Source of the DNA: Citrobacter youngae ATCC 29220
GTDB taxonomy: Bacteria; Pseudomonadota; Gammaproteobacteria; Enterobacterales; Enterobacteriaceae
Assembly (NCBI RefSeq): GCF_000155975.1
Contig: NZ_GG730299.1
Location: forward strand, 434,305 to 498,304
DNA length: 64,000 nucleotides
Direction of reading: 5' to 3'
Part shown: positions 18,467-31,850 of the stretch, one piece after another
Position numbering within the stretch: the first letter of the stretch is position 1
Layout: each line of letters starts with the position of its first letter
Made by a program: the position numbers and the translations under genes
The notes under the pieces: model-generated
What the model was told of the DNA's origin: nothing
What the model saw: the letters and a program-made list of their open reading frames with translations, nothing else
Databases searched by the model: none

Positions 18467-19624
18467 ATGGAGCGTAATGTCACGCTGGATTTTGTTCGTG
18501 GCGTCGCCATTCTTGGCATCCTGCTTCTCAATATTAACGCCTTTGGCCTGCCGAAGGCGGCGTACCTCAACCCCGCCTGGTATGGCAATATCACCTTACC
18601 CGACGCCTGGAGCTGGGCGGTGCTTGATCTCTTCGCACAGGTCAAGTTTCTCACGCTGTTTGCATTGCTGTTTGGCGCAGGGCTGCAAATGCTGCTCCCG
18701 CGCGGCAAACGCTGGATCCAGTCGCGGCTTACGCTGCTGGCGCTGTTGGGGTTTATTCACGGTTTACTCTTCTGGGACGGCGATATCCTGCTGGCGTATG
18801 GCCTGATCGGCCTGATTTGCTGGCGGTTGATTCGCGATGCGCCTTCGGTAAAAAGCCTGTTTAACACCGGCATCCTGCTTTATCTGGTGGGGATTGGCGT
18901 CCTGCTGCTGCTGGGCGTTATCTCCGGAGGCGAGACCAGCCGAGCCTGGACGCCGGATGCGTCAGCGTTGCTGTATGAAAAATACTGGAAAGTGAATGGC
19001 GGTCTGGAAGCGGTCAGCAATCGCGTGGATATGATGTCTAATAGCTTGCTGGCGCTGGGCGCGCAGTACGGCTGGCAGCTGGCGGGGATGATGCTGCTTG
19101 GCGCGGCATTAATGCGCAGCGGCTGGCTGAAAGGGCAGTACAGTTTGCAGCATTACCGACGTACCGGCTTGCTGCTGGTCATGATTGGGATGGCGATTAA
19201 CCTGCCGGCTATTATCATTCAGTGGCATCTGGACTGGGCCTACCGCTGGTGCGCTTTCCTGTTACAGGCCCCGCGAGAGCTGGGCGCGCCGTTGCAGACT
19301 ATCGGCTACGCCGCGCTGATGTTTGGCTTCTGGCCGCAGCTTAGCCGCTTAAAATGGGTGATTGCCATCGCCTGCGTGGGACGTATGGCATTAACCAACT
19401 ATCTGCTGCAAACCTTAATCTGCACCACGCTGTTTTATCAATTCGGCTTGTTTATGAAATTTGACCGCCTGGAGCTGCTCTGTTTCGTCATCCCGGTCTG
19501 GGCCGTTAATCTTCTTCTCTCCGTCATTTGGCTGCGTTTTTACCGGCAGGGCCCGGTAGAGTGGCTGTGGCGTCAATTAACCCTGCGTGCTTCGGGGACA
19601 TCATTACCACGTACATCCAGATAA
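18467..19624 (+). CDS. yeiB: YeiB inner-membrane protein (DUF418 family)
   Basis: This is a 385-residue polytopic inner-membrane protein with roughly ten hydrophobic segments, of the DUF418/YeiB family. It begins MERNVTLDFVRGVAILGILLLN, a pattern shared with acyltransferase-like membrane proteins, and contains the family stretch FLTLFALLFGAGLQMLLPRG. Length and sequence match E. coli YeiB. The molecular function is not known. It lies 14 bases after folE, indicating one transcript, and its stop codon overlaps the left half of the candidate CRP site of the next gene, galS. Confidence 0.93.
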   Translation: MERNVTLDFVRGVAILGILLLNINAFGLPKAAYLNPAWYGNITLPDAWSWAVLDLFAQVKFLTLFALLFGAGLQMLLPRGKRWIQSRLTLLALLGFIHGLLFWDGDILLAYGLIGLICWRLIRDAPSVKSLFNTGILLYLVGIGVLLLLGVISGGETSRAWTPDASALLYEKYWKVNGGLEAVSNRVDMMSNSLLALGAQYGWQLAGMMLLGAALMRSGWLKGQYSLQHYRRTGLLLVMIGMAINLPAIIIQWHLDWAYRWCAFLLQAPRELGAPLQTIGYAALMFGFWPQLSRLKWVIAIACVGRMALTNYLLQTLICTTLFYQFGLFMKFDRLELLCFVIPVWAVNLLLSVIWLRFYRQGPVEWLWRQLTLRASGTSLPRTSR

Positions 19625-19638
19625 CGATCTGGATCACA
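19623..19638 (+). promoter_or_regulatory. Candidate CRP site for galS
   Basis: AACGA-TCTGGA-TCACA: the right half is perfect for CRP and the spacer agrees, while the left half is degenerate. It lies 130 bases upstream of the galS start and next to a Gal operator, consistent with cAMP-CRP control known for galS in E. coli. Confidence 0.55.
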
Positions 19639-19654
19639 TTCATTAACAAAATGG

Positions 19655-19670
19655 ATGTAAGCGCTTTCAT
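19655..19670 (+). promoter_or_regulatory. Gal operator upstream of galS
   Basis: ATGTAAGCGCTTTCAT is nearly palindromic and fits the GalR/GalS operator pattern GTGNAANCGNTTNCAC in its core. It lies about 100 bases before the galS start, as expected for autoregulation. Confidence 0.75.
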
Positions 19671-19768
19671 TCCTGTGACATCACTCACGCAGTCCGTTTC
19701 ATTGTGCTGACAAAATACGCAGCCTGGGGTGTCTGCGGGTAACCGCAATCTAAAACAGGGCAGTGAAT

Positions 19769-20794
19769 ATGGTAACCATACGTGATGTGGCGCGTCAGTC
19801 TGGCGTATCTGTAGCGACCGTTTCCCGGGTACTGAACAACAGTGCGCTGGTGAGTCCCGATACTCGTGAAGCGGTGATGAAGGCCGTCACTCAGTTAGGC
19901 TATCGACCTAACGCCAATGCGCAAGCGCTGGCGACGCAGGTAAGTGACACCATTGGTGTTGTGGTGATGGATGTGTCAGATGCGTTTTTTGGCGCGCTGG
20001 TAAAAGCCGTAGATATGGTTGCCCAGCAGCATCAGAAATATGTCCTGATTGGCAATAGCTATCATGAAGCTGAAAAAGAACGTCATGCTATAGAAGTTTT
20101 GATTCGCCAACGCTGTAACGCCCTGATTGTGCACTCTAAAGCTCTCAGCGATCGGGAGCTGGCAGAGTTTATGGATCAGATCCCCGGCATGGTGCTGATT
20201 AATCGCCTTGTAGCGGGTTATGCCCACCGTTGCGTCTGCCTGGATAATATCAGCGGCGCCAAAATGGCGACCCGTATGCTGCTGAATAATGGCCATCAGC
20301 GTATTGGTTATCTGGCGTCAAGCCATCGTATTGAAGATGATGCGATGCGCAAAGAAGGGTGGTTTACGGCCCTGAAAGAACAAGGAATTGATGCGGCAGA
20401 AAGCTGGATCGGTACCGGTTCGCCCGATATGCAGGGCGGTGAATCTGCGATGGTGGAACTGCTGGGGCGCAATTTGCAACTGACGGCGGTCTTTGCCTAC
20501 AACGACAATATGGCTGCCGGGGCGCTGACCGCGTTAAAAGACAACGGCATCGCCATCCCCTTACATCTTTCTATCATTGGTTTTGATGATATTCCCATTG
20601 CGCGTTACACCGATCCGCAGCTGACAACCGTGCGCTATCCCATTGCCTCAATGGCAAAAATGGCGACGGAGCTTGCGCTACAGGGTGCGGCGGGCACCTT
20701 GGATCCAGAAGCGTCGCATTGTTTTATGCCGACGCTGGTGCGTCGTCATTCTGTGGCATTGCGGCAGAATGCGGCACCGATCACTAACTCATAA
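19769..20794 (+). CDS. galS: Galactose isorepressor GalS
   Basis: This 341-residue LacI-family repressor controls the mgl galactose uptake operon and its own gene, and is induced by galactose or fucose. It starts [29 protein letters not shown], a typical LacI-type helix-turn-helix and hinge, followed by the sugar-binding core ([42 protein letters not shown]). ATG 19769 has AGGG eight bases upstream and matches the E. coli start; the GTG at 19763 would add two residues. It lies directly upstream of mglB in the same direction, the usual arrangement, but mgl has its own promoter. Confidence 0.96.
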   Translation: MVTIRDVARQSGVSVATVSRVLNNSALVSPDTREAVMKAVTQLGYRPNANAQALATQVSDTIGVVVMDVSDAFFGALVKAVDMVAQQHQKYVLIGNSYHEAEKERHAIEVLIRQRCNALIVHSKALSDRELAEFMDQIPGMVLINRLVAGYAHRCVCLDNISGAKMATRMLLNNGHQRIGYLASSHRIEDDAMRKEGWFTALKEQGIDAAESWIGTGSPDMQGGESAMVELLGRNLQLTAVFAYNDNMAAGALTALKDNGIAIPLHLSIIGFDDIPIARYTDPQLTTVRYPIASMAKMATELALQGAAGTLDPEASHCFMPTLVRRHSVALRQNAAPITNS

Positions 20795-20805
20795 AGTTGG
20801 GCTAT

Positions 20806-20820
20806 GTAACCGCTTTCAAT
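20806..20820 (+). promoter_or_regulatory. Gal operator of the mgl operon
   Basis: GTAACCGCTTTCAAT fits the core of the GalR/GalS operator. It sits immediately beside the CRP site, the arrangement known for the E. coli mgl promoter, where GalS represses. Confidence 0.75.
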
Positions 20821-20821
20821 A

Positions 20822-20837
20822 TGTGAGTAAATTCACA
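20822..20837 (+). promoter_or_regulatory. CRP site of the mgl operon
   Basis: TGTGA-GTAAAT-TCACA is a perfect match to both CRP half-sites with the standard six-base spacer. It accounts for catabolite control of mglBAC. Confidence 0.92.
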
Positions 20838-21086
20838 GTATATTAACAATGCGATAGCTATGATGACACTGTTTGTCGCGCTGTAACTACTATGTAACGG
20901 TGAATAATCACTTTCACCGAGGTATAGGTGCCTTAAGCAAAAATTAAAGCCAGTTTTTGGAGCGTTGCCAGGCACGGAAGAATTATTTTTAAAAGTGAGC
21001 TTCGGCGTTCAGTAACACTTCAGTAACGTTCTGCCTGCCGAGCATTTATCTCAAGTACTACCCTGCATAATAAAACCGGAGATACC

Positions 21087-22085
21087 ATGAATAAGAAGGT
21101 GTTGACCCTGTCTGCTGTAATGGCAAGCATGTTATTCGGCGCGGCTGCGCACGCTGCTGATACCCGCATTGGTGTGACGATTTATAAGTACGACGATAAC
21201 TTTATGTCTGTGGTACGCAAGGCAATTGAAAAAGATGCCAAAGCGGCACCTGATGTGCAGTTGCTGATGAATGACTCGCAAAACGACCAGTCCAAACAAA
21301 ACGATCAGATCGACGTCTTGCTGGCGAAAGGCGTTAAAGCACTGGCGATTAACCTGGTTGACCCGGCAGCAGCAGGCACGGTAATTGAAAAAGCACGCGG
21401 TCAGAACGTACCGATCGTGTTCTTCAACAAAGAACCTTCTCGTAAAGCGCTCGACAGCTACGACAAAGCGTACTACGTCGGTACCGACTCTAAAGAGTCC
21501 GGCATTATTCAAGGCGATTTGATTGCGAAACACTGGGCCGCTAACCCGAACTGGGACCTGAATAAAGACGGTAAAATTCAGTTTGTTCTGCTGAAAGGCG
21601 AACCGGGGCACCCGGATGCTGAAGCACGTACCACTTACGTGATTAAAGAGCTGAACGACAAGGGCATTAAAACTGAGCAACTGCAGTTAGACACCGCGAT
21701 GTGGGATACCGCTCAGGCGAAAGATAAAATGGATGCGTGGATGTCCGGTCCGAACGCCAACAAAATTGAAGTGGTTATCGCCAACAACGATGCGATGGCA
21801 ATGGGCGCCGTTGAAGCGTTGAAAGCGCACAACAAAACCAGCGTCCCGGTATTCGGTGTGGATGCGCTGCCTGAAGCGCTGGCTCTGGTGAAATCTGGCG
21901 CCATGGCCGGTACCGTGCTGAACGATGCCAACAACCAGGCGAAAGCCACCTTCGATCTGGCGAAAAACCTGGCTGACGGCAAAGGCGCGGCAGACGGCAC
22001 TAACTGGAAAATTGACAACAAAATTGTTCGCGTTCCGTACGTTGGTGTCGATAAAGATAATTTAGCTGAATTCACCAACAAATAA
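21087..22085 (+). CDS. mglB: D-galactose/D-glucose-binding periplasmic protein
   Basis: This 332-residue periplasmic substrate-binding protein feeds galactose and glucose to the MglAC importer and to the Trg chemoreceptor. The signal peptide [23 protein letters not shown] is cleaved before [16 protein letters not shown]. The EF-hand-like calcium loop DLNKDGKIQ and sugar-binding residues in KYDDNF, VDPAAA, FFNKEPS and NNDAMAMGA are intact. Length and sequence match E. coli MglB. It is the first gene of mglBAC. A stable hairpin follows in the gap to mglA, which is the usual way the binding protein is expressed at a higher level than the membrane parts. Confidence 0.98.
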   Translation: MNKKVLTLSAVMASMLFGAAAHAADTRIGVTIYKYDDNFMSVVRKAIEKDAKAAPDVQLLMNDSQNDQSKQNDQIDVLLAKGVKALAINLVDPAAAGTVIEKARGQNVPIVFFNKEPSRKALDSYDKAYYVGTDSKESGIIQGDLIAKHWAANPNWDLNKDGKIQFVLLKGEPGHPDAEARTTYVIKELNDKGIKTEQLQLDTAMWDTAQAKDKMDAWMSGPNANKIEVVIANNDAMAMGAVEALKAHNKTSVPVFGVDALPEALALVKSGAMAGTVLNDANNQAKATFDLAKNLADGKGAADGTNWKIDNKIVRVPYVGVDKDNLAEFTNK

Positions 22086-22098
22086 TTACTCCGTCTGT

Positions 22099-22119
22099 GG
22101 GCGCAATTTCATTGCGCCC
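22099..22119 (+). other. Stable intercistronic hairpin mglB/mglA
   Basis: GGGCGCAAT (22099-22107) and ATTGCGCCC (22111-22119) form a perfect 9-bp stem with a three-base loop, 13 bases past the mglB stop, without a T run. It probably protects the mglB part of the mRNA from 3' decay and lowers expression of mglAC. Confidence 0.7.
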
Positions 22120-22156
22120 TTAATAACGCGCTTTGCAAGGCCAACAAGGTATAATT

Positions 22157-23677
22157 ATGGTCAGCACACATACTCAGTCGTCAGGCGAATACTTGTTGGA
22201 AATGAGCGGCATCAACAAGTCTTTCCCCGGCGTTAAGGCTCTTGATAATGTTAATTTAAAAGTCCGCCCACATTCAATTCACGCCTTAATGGGCGAGAAC
22301 GGCGCGGGGAAATCAACATTATTGAAATGCCTTTTTGGGATCTATCAAAAAGATTCCGGTAGTATTTTATTTCAGGGTAAAGAAATCGATTTTCATTCGG
22401 CGAAAGAAGCGCTTGAAAATGGTATTTCGATGGTGCACCAGGAACTGAACCTGGTATTACAACGTTCTGTGATGGACAACATGTGGCTGGGGCGCTATCC
22501 CACCAAAGGTATGTTTGTCGATCAGGAAAAAATGTACCGAGATACCAAAGCGATATTTGATGAGCTGGATATTGATATCGATCCGCGGGCGCGCGTCGGT
22601 ACATTATCCGTTTCACAAATGCAGATGATCGAAATTGCCAAAGCATTTTCCTATGATGCCAAAATTGTCATCATGGATGAGCCAACTTCGTCATTAACCG
22701 AGAAAGAAGTTAATCATCTGTTCACCATCATTCGTAAGCTGAAAGAGCGTGGATGCGGTATCGTTTATATTTCTCACAAAATGGAAGAGATCTTCCAGCT
22801 GTGCGATGAAATTACCGTGCTGCGCGACGGCCAGTGGATCGCGACCCAGCCGCTGGAAGGGCTGGATATGGACAAGATCATCGCCATGATGGTGGGCCGT
22901 TCGCTGAACCAACGTTTTCCCGATAAAGAAAACAAACCCGGTGAAGTGATTCTGCAAGTGCGTAATCTGACCTCGCTGCGTCAGCCGTCGATTCGTGATG
23001 TCTCGTTTGATTTGCACAAAGGGGAAATCCTTGGAATTGCCGGGCTGGTAGGCGCAAAACGTACTGATATCGTTGAAACGCTTTTTGGGATTCGTGAGAA
23101 ATCGTCGGGTACGATTACGCTACACGGCAAAAAGATTAATAACCACAGCGCCAATGAAGCTATCAACCATGGCTTTGCGCTGGTCACGGAAGAACGTCGC
23201 TCAACCGGGATTTATGCCTATCTGGATATTGGCTTTAACTCGTTAATTTCCAATATTCACAATTATAAAAATAAAGTCGGTCTGCTGGATAATTCCCGCA
23301 TGAAAAGCGATACCCAGTGGGTAATTGACTCTATGCGGGTGAAAACGCCGGGCCACCGTACGCAAATCGGTTCACTTTCCGGTGGTAATCAGCAAAAGGT
23401 GGTTATTGGCCGCTGGCTATTAACGCAGCCAGAAATCCTGATGCTGGATGAACCTACCCGTGGTATCGATGTTGGCGCGAAATTTGAAATTTATCAGCTG
23501 ATTGCCGAACTCGCGAAAAAGGATAAGGGGATTATTATTATTTCCTCTGAAATGCCGGAGCTGCTGGGTATTACCGATCGTATTCTGGTGATGAGCAATG
23601 GTCTCGTTGCCGGAATTGTTGACACTAAAACAACAACGCAAAACGAAATCCTCCGTCTTGCGTCTTTGCACCTTTAA
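22157..23677 (+). CDS. mglA: Galactose/methyl galactoside ABC transporter ATPase
   Basis: This 506-residue double ATPase powers the Mgl sugar importer. It has two ABC domains: the first with Walker [10 protein letters not shown], signature [10 protein letters not shown] and Walker [12 protein letters not shown]; the second degenerate at Walker A ([15 protein letters not shown]) but with signature LSGGNQQKV and Walker [12 protein letters not shown]. This asymmetry is normal for sugar ABC ATPases of the RbsA/MglA group. ATG 22157 matches the family start ([16 protein letters not shown]) and has AAGG seven bases upstream; the longer frame from 22133 is not used. mglC follows after 15 bases. Confidence 0.98.
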   Translation: MVSTHTQSSGEYLLEMSGINKSFPGVKALDNVNLKVRPHSIHALMGENGAGKSTLLKCLFGIYQKDSGSILFQGKEIDFHSAKEALENGISMVHQELNLVLQRSVMDNMWLGRYPTKGMFVDQEKMYRDTKAIFDELDIDIDPRARVGTLSVSQMQMIEIAKAFSYDAKIVIMDEPTSSLTEKEVNHLFTIIRKLKERGCGIVYISHKMEEIFQLCDEITVLRDGQWIATQPLEGLDMDKIIAMMVGRSLNQRFPDKENKPGEVILQVRNLTSLRQPSIRDVSFDLHKGEILGIAGLVGAKRTDIVETLFGIREKSSGTITLHGKKINNHSANEAINHGFALVTEERRSTGIYAYLDIGFNSLISNIHNYKNKVGLLDNSRMKSDTQWVIDSMRVKTPGHRTQIGSLSGGNQQKVVIGRWLLTQPEILMLDEPTRGIDVGAKFEIYQLIAELAKKDKGIIIISSEMPELLGITDRILVMSNGLVAGIVDTKTTTQNEILRLASLHL

Positions 23678-23692
23678 GATTAGGGGCTCCTT

Positions 23693-24703
23693 ATGAGTGC
23701 GTTAAATAAGAAAAGTTTTCTTACTTACCTGAAAGAAGGCGGAATTTACGTTGTTCTTTTGGTTTTGCTGGCGATTATTATTTTCCAGGATCCCACTTTC
23801 TTAAGTTTACTCAACCTGAGTAATATTCTGACGCAATCCTCGGTGCGTATTATTATCGCATTGGGCGTTGCCGGACTGATTGTGACGCAAGGGACAGACC
23901 TGTCGGCAGGGCGTCAGGTTGGTCTGGCGGCAGTGGTGGCGGCAACCTTATTGCAGTCGATGGACAACGCCAACAAGGTCTTCCCGGAAATGGCGACGAT
24001 GCCGATCATCGTGGTGGTGCTGATTGTCTGCGTCATCGGCGCGATTATTGGTCTGGTGAACGGTATCATCATTGCGTATCTGAACGTGACGCCGTTTATC
24101 ACCACGTTGGGTACGATGATCATCGTTTACGGGATCAATTCCCTGTACTACGACTTTGTCGGCGCATCGCCAATTTCAGGTTTTGACAGCGGATTCTCAA
24201 CCTTTGCGCAGGGCTTTATTGCGCTGGGCAGCTTCCGACTCTCTTACATCACGTTCTATGCGCTGATTGCCGTGGCGTTTGTGTGGGTGCTGTGGAACAA
24301 AACCCGCTTCGGTAAAAACATCTTCGCTATCGGCGGCAACCCTGAGGCGGCGAAAGTGTCTGGCGTAAACGTCGCGCTGAACCTGCTGATTATCTATGCG
24401 TTGTCCGGTGTCTTCTATGCTTTTGGTGGTCTGCTGGAAGCGGGACGTATCGGCTCCGCGACCAACAACCTCGGCTTTATGTATGAGCTGGATGCGATTG
24501 CGGCGTGCGTGGTTGGCGGCGTGTCGTTTAGCGGTGGGGTAGGGACCGTCTTCGGCGTAGTGACCGGTGTGATTATCTTCACCGTCATTAACTACGGCTT
24601 GACCTACATCGGCGTCAACCCATACTGGCAGTACATTATCAAGGGCGGCATTATCATCTTCGCGGTGGCGCTGGACTCACTGAAGTACGCGCGCAAGAAG
24701 TAA
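23693..24703 (+). CDS. mglC: Galactose/methyl galactoside ABC transporter permease
   Basis: This 336-residue inner-membrane permease of the RbsC/MglC type has about ten hydrophobic segments and forms the channel of the Mgl importer as a dimer. Recognisable stretches are VTQGTDLSAGRQVGLAAVVAA, NVTPFITTLGTMIIVYG and AIGGNPEAAKVSGVNV, the last being the coupling loop that meets MglA. The length equals E. coli MglC. A GGGGCTCC ribosome site precedes the ATG. It is the last gene of mglBAC and is followed by a strong terminator. Confidence 0.97.
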   Translation: MSALNKKSFLTYLKEGGIYVVLLVLLAIIIFQDPTFLSLLNLSNILTQSSVRIIIALGVAGLIVTQGTDLSAGRQVGLAAVVAATLLQSMDNANKVFPEMATMPIIVVVLIVCVIGAIIGLVNGIIIAYLNVTPFITTLGTMIIVYGINSLYYDFVGASPISGFDSGFSTFAQGFIALGSFRLSYITFYALIAVAFVWVLWNKTRFGKNIFAIGGNPEAAKVSGVNVALNLLIIYALSGVFYAFGGLLEAGRIGSATNNLGFMYELDAIAACVVGGVSFSGGVGTVFGVVTGVIIFTVINYGLTYIGVNPYWQYIIKGGIIIFAVALDSLKYARKK

Positions 24704-24714
24704 CGATAAAACGC

Positions 24715-24753
24715 AAAAAGGCCGGTGCAGCGTAATCTGCACCGGCCTTTTTT
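24715..24753. terminator. Bidirectional terminator mglC/preA
   Basis: AAAAAGGCCGGTGCAG (24715-24730) and CTGCACCGGCCTTTTTT (24737-24753) form a long perfect stem with a six-base loop and T runs in both directions. It ends mglBAC and the convergent preTA operon. Confidence 0.96.
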
Positions 24754-24760
24754 GTCAGCG

Positions 24761-25996
24761 TTACAATGTTAATGCGTGCTCTTTCTCTCCGGGTTTAAAT
24801 TTCACCTCGCCCAGGTCGATACAGGCGACCGGGCAAACGTGACCACACAGCAGGCACCCCACGCATTTTTCCGTGTCGCAGTGCGGCGTGCGGGTTTCCT
24901 CATTCCATTCCATCGCCTGATGACCGCCGTCATAACAGGAAATGTAACAGCGTCCACAGCCAACGCATTTATCGAGATGGATGTTCGGGTAGACGATGTA
25001 GCTACGGTCAAGATCTTCTGCGGGGATGATATTGGCATTGGCAAGGCCGACCATCTCCTCCAGTGAGTTAAAGCCTTGATCGGCGAGGTAATGTGACAGC
25101 CCGCTGGTCATGTCCTCCACGATCCGATAACCGTACTGCATTATCCCGGTGGTCACCTGCAGCGTGGCCGCGCCTAACAGTAAAAACTCGGCGGCATCTT
25201 CCCAGGTTTCAATGCCCCCGATACCGCTAATCGGGAAATCGCGTAGTTCAGGATGCATCCGCAGTTGCTGAATAAAGCGCAGAGCGATAGGTTTCACCGC
25301 CTTGCCGGAGTAACCGGAAATACTGGATTTACCGTTGACGACCGGCATCCCGATTTTCCGGTTCAGATCGATATTGGTAATGGATTTAACCGTATTGATG
25401 GTGGCGATACCGTCGGCACCACCGCGTTTGGCCGCCAGGGCCACCTCACACATATCACCAATATTCGGTGTCATTTTGGCCAGCATTGGCAGGGACGAGC
25501 CGCGTTTAACCGCCCGACAATACTTTTCAACCAGCTCAGGGCTTTGCCCGACATCGCTACCCATGGCATGTGAGGTCATTTGCGGGCACGAGAAGTTGCA
25601 CTCGATCATGTCTGCGCCCGCCTCTTCGACCAGGCGTGCCAGCTCCTGCCACTGCTGTTCATTTTCCCCCATGATCGATGCAATCAATACTTTGTCCGGG
25701 TAGTCCTGTTTCAGACGACGGATCGCGGCCAGATTCTCCTCCAGCGGATGTTCGGCAATTTGCTCCATGTTTTTGAAGCCAACAAAGCCGGTATCTTCTT
25801 TGGTGAGATGGTCAAAGCGCGGGGAGACCTCATTGGCAATAAAGAAGCCGATCGTTTTAAAAACAATACCGCCCCAGCCGGTATCATAGGCTTTGGCGCA
25901 CATTTCATAGCAGTTGCCTACCGGAGAAGAAGAGAGGCAAAACGGGTTGGGGAAGGTGACGCCGCAAAAAGTAATAGAAAGATCTTTCGTTAACAT
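24761..25996 (-). CDS. preA: NAD-dependent dihydropyrimidine dehydrogenase subunit PreA
   Basis: This 411-residue subunit reduces uracil and thymine to their 5,6-dihydro forms with PreT. The N-terminal part is a dihydroorotate-dehydrogenase-like FMN barrel ([27 protein letters not shown] with the active-site cysteine, [14 protein letters not shown]). The C-terminal part carries two [4Fe-4S] clusters ([15 protein letters not shown] and [15 protein letters not shown]). I start it at ATG 25996, as in E. coli; the frame extends two codons to a TTG. It overlaps the preT stop by seven bases, so translation is probably coupled. Confidence 0.97.
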   Translation of the reverse strand: MLTKDLSITFCGVTFPNPFCLSSSPVGNCYEMCAKAYDTGWGGIVFKTIGFFIANEVSPRFDHLTKEDTGFVGFKNMEQIAEHPLEENLAAIRRLKQDYPDKVLIASIMGENEQQWQELARLVEEAGADMIECNFSCPQMTSHAMGSDVGQSPELVEKYCRAVKRGSSLPMLAKMTPNIGDMCEVALAAKRGGADGIATINTVKSITNIDLNRKIGMPVVNGKSSISGYSGKAVKPIALRFIQQLRMHPELRDFPISGIGGIETWEDAAEFLLLGAATLQVTTGIMQYGYRIVEDMTSGLSHYLADQGFNSLEEMVGLANANIIPAEDLDRSYIVYPNIHLDKCVGCGRCYISCYDGGHQAMEWNEETRTPHCDTEKCVGCLLCGHVCPVACIDLGEVKFKPGEKEHALTL

Positions 25997-27231
25997 GAGC
26001 AAGCTCCCTCTAAATAGTGATGAATGGCCTGAGCGGCTTCTTTTCCGGTTTTCACGGCGTAAACCACCGTTTTATCGCCTTGAACAATATCGCCCGCGGC
26101 AAACAGAACCGGATCGGCGGTTTGATAATGATGCGTGTCGATAAGATTGTGCTGTGGTTGTAATGCGGCGAAATTTTCAAGCTCAGCATGTTGGCCGACG
26201 GCGAGAATAATCTGTTCGGCTTCAAGCGTCAGTTCCCCCGGCAGGCGTACATGCTTAAACGTAACCCGTTTTCCGCTAACCGCCACGGGCGTGAAACCGT
26301 CAATAATCGATACTCCTAACGCTTGGGTGCTGTTGAACTCTTTGTCGCTGGCCGGGAAGTCGGCCAGTTCTTCACGCGCGACGCAGGTTACTGACGGGCA
26401 ACCCAGCAGTTTCAGCGTACTGGCGACATCCATCGCCACATCGCCGCCGCCGATGATCAATGCGCTTTGCGCGACGGTAATATTGCCGCCGGACTGCCTG
26501 GCCCGTTGCAGAAAGTCGACGGCTATCTCGACGTTTTCCGCCTGGTCAAACATCGGTAACGTGGAGCCGTAAGACATCCCTATGGCGACAAGTACGGCGC
26601 GATATTCTGTTTTGAGTTGCTCAACGGCAAGGGGATCGCCTATTTCACAATTACATTTGATGGTAACGCCCATTTCAACGATACGAGCGATTTCGTTATC
26701 TAAAACAGAATGCGGCAGACGAAACTCTGGAATGCCATAGCGTAACCAGCCGCCCGGCTGGGCCTGCTTTTCATAGATAGTGACGTCATAGCCAAGATTG
26801 CTCAGCGTTACGCTGGCTTGTAATCCAGCCGGGCCTGCGCCAATGATGGCGACCTTGCCCAATGTTTTGGTGGCGGGTTGATAAATTTTCATTGCGGTCT
26901 GCTGCTCAAAGTCGGTAATAAAACGTTGCAGACGTGCAATATCAATTGGCTTATCAATGCCTGAACGCGTACATCCCCGCTGGCATAATTTTTCGGTTGG
27001 GCATACCCGGGCGCACACTGCGCCGAGCGCATTATTTTCCCGGATAGTTTCAGCAGCGCCTTTAAAATTGCGGAAATAAATGGACCGAATAAATTTCCCA
27101 GGGTCAGTTTGCGCCGGGCAATCCTGGCTACAGGGGGCGTCGTGACATAATAAACAGCGTGAAGCCTCTTTTATGGCTAATAAGGGGGTAAAAGCAGGTG
27201 TGAGCTCATCCAGATAATTTTGTTGTGGCAT
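25990..27231 (-). CDS. preT: NAD-dependent dihydropyrimidine dehydrogenase subunit PreT
   Basis: This 413-residue flavoprotein passes electrons from NADH to PreA. The N-terminal 100 residues hold cysteine motifs for two [4Fe-4S] clusters ([14 protein letters not shown] and [15 protein letters not shown]). Next comes an FAD-binding GAGPAG motif ([13 protein letters not shown]), then an NAD-binding GGGDVAMD region. It resembles the glutamate synthase small-subunit family, as PreT does. It is the first gene of preTA and is preceded by a 230-base upstream region that should carry the promoter. The length is close to E. coli PreT (412). Confidence 0.96.
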   Translation of the reverse strand: MPQQNYLDELTPAFTPLLAIKEASRCLLCHDAPCSQDCPAQTDPGKFIRSIYFRNFKGAAETIRENNALGAVCARVCPTEKLCQRGCTRSGIDKPIDIARLQRFITDFEQQTAMKIYQPATKTLGKVAIIGAGPAGLQASVTLSNLGYDVTIYEKQAQPGGWLRYGIPEFRLPHSVLDNEIARIVEMGVTIKCNCEIGDPLAVEQLKTEYRAVLVAIGMSYGSTLPMFDQAENVEIAVDFLQRARQSGGNITVAQSALIIGGGDVAMDVASTLKLLGCPSVTCVAREELADFPASDKEFNSTQALGVSIIDGFTPVAVSGKRVTFKHVRLPGELTLEAEQIILAVGQHAELENFAALQPQHNLIDTHHYQTADPVLFAAGDIVQGDKTVVYAVKTGKEAAQAIHHYLEGACSC

Positions 27232-27464
27232 ATTTTCTTCCTTAATGCGTGAGTAAATTAAGGCAAGCCGTTAATAACAAAATATAAAAGTTGAAAGGCT
27301 ATTCTTAAGGCTAAGCACAGCAGGAAGAGTATTCTGTGAAAGGATTCACAAATAGAAGAATGTTGGAGGGAAATGCCGGTAGGCAGCATTAATCCCTTAT
27401 ATTGAAATAGCAACCATTATCATAATATTAGCTATTCGCACACGCTAATATAAAGGCAATCTCT

Positions 27465-28454
<990 letters not shown>

Positions 28455-28537
28455 TCAATCAGGCTACTGTACCGGAAGACGTAGCGCAAGAAACAGCAGT
28501 CTGATTGAGGGGATTTTAGTCACTGTTACCCGGTTAG

Positions 28538-29446
<909 letters not shown>

Positions 29447-29505
29447 AGCGATGCCTCATAACAATGTAATGGAATCGTAGTTTACGGGCCTGTTACGGCT
29501 TTATG

Positions 29506-29571
29506 TGTGATCCACGTCTCATTGCGTATGCAACTTATGAAACTTAAATAAAAAATGTGCAACGCATCGCA
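29506..29571 (-). promoter_or_regulatory. cdd promoter: two CRP sites flanking a CytR motif
   Basis: TGTGA-TCCACG-TCTCA (29506-29521) and TGTGC-AACGCA-TCGCA (29556-29571) are CRP-like sites 50 bases apart. TTGCGTATGCAA (29522-29533) between them is a palindrome with CytR-type half-sites. The layout is that of the E. coli cdd promoter, where CytR binds with two CRP dimers. Confidence 0.8.
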
Positions 29572-29594
29572 AATAAATAACCAAAAAGTGCAGG

Positions 29595-30706
<1,112 letters not shown>

Positions 30707-30816
30707 TCATTCATCATACAATTAAACTGCAAAACGTGCTACCGATCACATCATGAATTCTAAGCATAGAGGAAATAGATATCTGGAACATCGGGCGATA
30801 GCCCTGACTTTCCGCG

Positions 30817-31724
30817 TTAGACCTGTGACAGGTAATACAGAAAACGATTCAGGGCGGTCGTGGGCGTTTCATTGTTGCGCCAGAATACGCCTACGCTGCC
30901 TTTTTGTTCAATTTTCGGCAGATTCAGAATAGCCAGCTGTCCCTGGGCGGCATAGCGCTGCGCCAGACGCAGTGAAAGAATCGAAACCATGTCGCTGCTT
31001 TGCAGCAGGTTGGTGCTGACGTTTATCGACGCCGATTCAATGGTGTTTTCCGGCAGCATAACGCCATTATCGACCAGCGCGTTGTCAATGCTTATCCGGA
31101 TGGGGGTTCCCGTCGGCCAGACGATCCAGCGCCAGTTAGCCAGATCGTTCCAGGTGAGCAGGGGATACTGTGCCAGCGGATGGTGGGACGGGCGACAAAA
31201 CAGACCGGCTCGGTATAGAGCACCTGGTAATTGAGCGGCAGCTGAAGCGCCCGGCCGCCGACGCGACCGACGACAACATCCACCGATCCCGCCAGCAGAT
31301 CGTGCAGTAACGGAGTCATCACTTTCTCTTCAATATTAAGATGCAGGGTCGGCAGTTCCGTAAGCAAACCCAGTATCGCCTGTGAAACGCAGTCGGTCGC
31401 CACCGGCGAGCAGCCAATCTTCAGGCTTCCTACCAGGCCGCCTTGCTTGAAACGGGCAATTTCATACTGCGAACGTTCCATATCATTGATCAGGCGTTGG
31501 GCATGTTGCAGCAGCAGCTTACCGCCTTCGGAGGGGCGTAAGCCTTTGCTGTGTCGTTCAAAGAGCGTGATGCCAATCTCATCTTCGAGCTGTGATAACC
31601 ATTTTGACAACGCTGGCTGGGTGATATTCATCATCCGGGCGACGTGAGTCAAATTCCCCTGTTCGCCCAGCGCGATAAGCGTTTGCAGGTGGTGCAACTT
31701 CAGTTTCTGCGCCCAGTTAGCCAT
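30817..31724 (-). pseudogene. mhbR: LysR-family regulator of the gentisate operon, frameshifted
   Basis: A complete LysR regulator can be read only by changing frame once. The first frame gives MANWAQKLKLHHLQTLIALGEQ and a normal helix-turn-helix up to TEPVCFVARP, then turns into nonsense and stops at 31092. The second frame picks up as HHPLAQYPLLTWNDLANWRW and runs to the natural end (TALNRFLYYLSQV) at 30817. Restoring one G to the GGG at 31185-31187 (plus strand) would give about 302 residues, the usual LysR length. It is divergent from mhbTDHIM and is the expected activator (mhbR). Either the activator has lost about the last third of its effector domain or the base was lost in sequencing. 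The helix-turn-helix would still be made in the truncated 210-residue product. Confidence 0.88.
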
Positions 31725-31729
31725 TTGCT

Positions 31730-31745
31730 ATAACCTCCAGGTTAT
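31730..31745. promoter_or_regulatory. Inverted repeat just upstream of mhbR
   Basis: ATAACCT (31730-31736) and AGGTTAT (31739-31745) form a perfect 7-bp inverted repeat, six to eight bases before the mhbR start. It includes the GGAGG ribosome site of mhbR. It may be the autoregulatory LysR site in the 126-base divergent region; that role is inferred. Confidence 0.4.
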
Positions 31746-31850
31746 GCCTCTGCATGAAAAGCCATTGTACATTTCATCTCCAAACATACAAAGTCGCAAC
31801 ATACCTAAAACAAAACAGACATCTACTCTACCTGCACTGAGGCATTCACT

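Larger units (their letters stand above)
20795..21086 (+). other. mgl promoter and leader
   Basis: The 292 bases between galS and mglB carry a Gal operator and a perfect CRP site at the left and then about 250 bases of leader. Within the leader, CGGTGA and TCACCG near 20898-20920 can form a short hairpin. I see no open reading frame or known riboswitch. Confidence 0.55.

Noticed and set aside
20898-20920. CGGTGA/TCACCG hairpin in the mgl leader as a second Gal operator
   Set aside because: The half-sites are two bases too far apart for GalR/GalS, so I treat it only as a weak hairpin.
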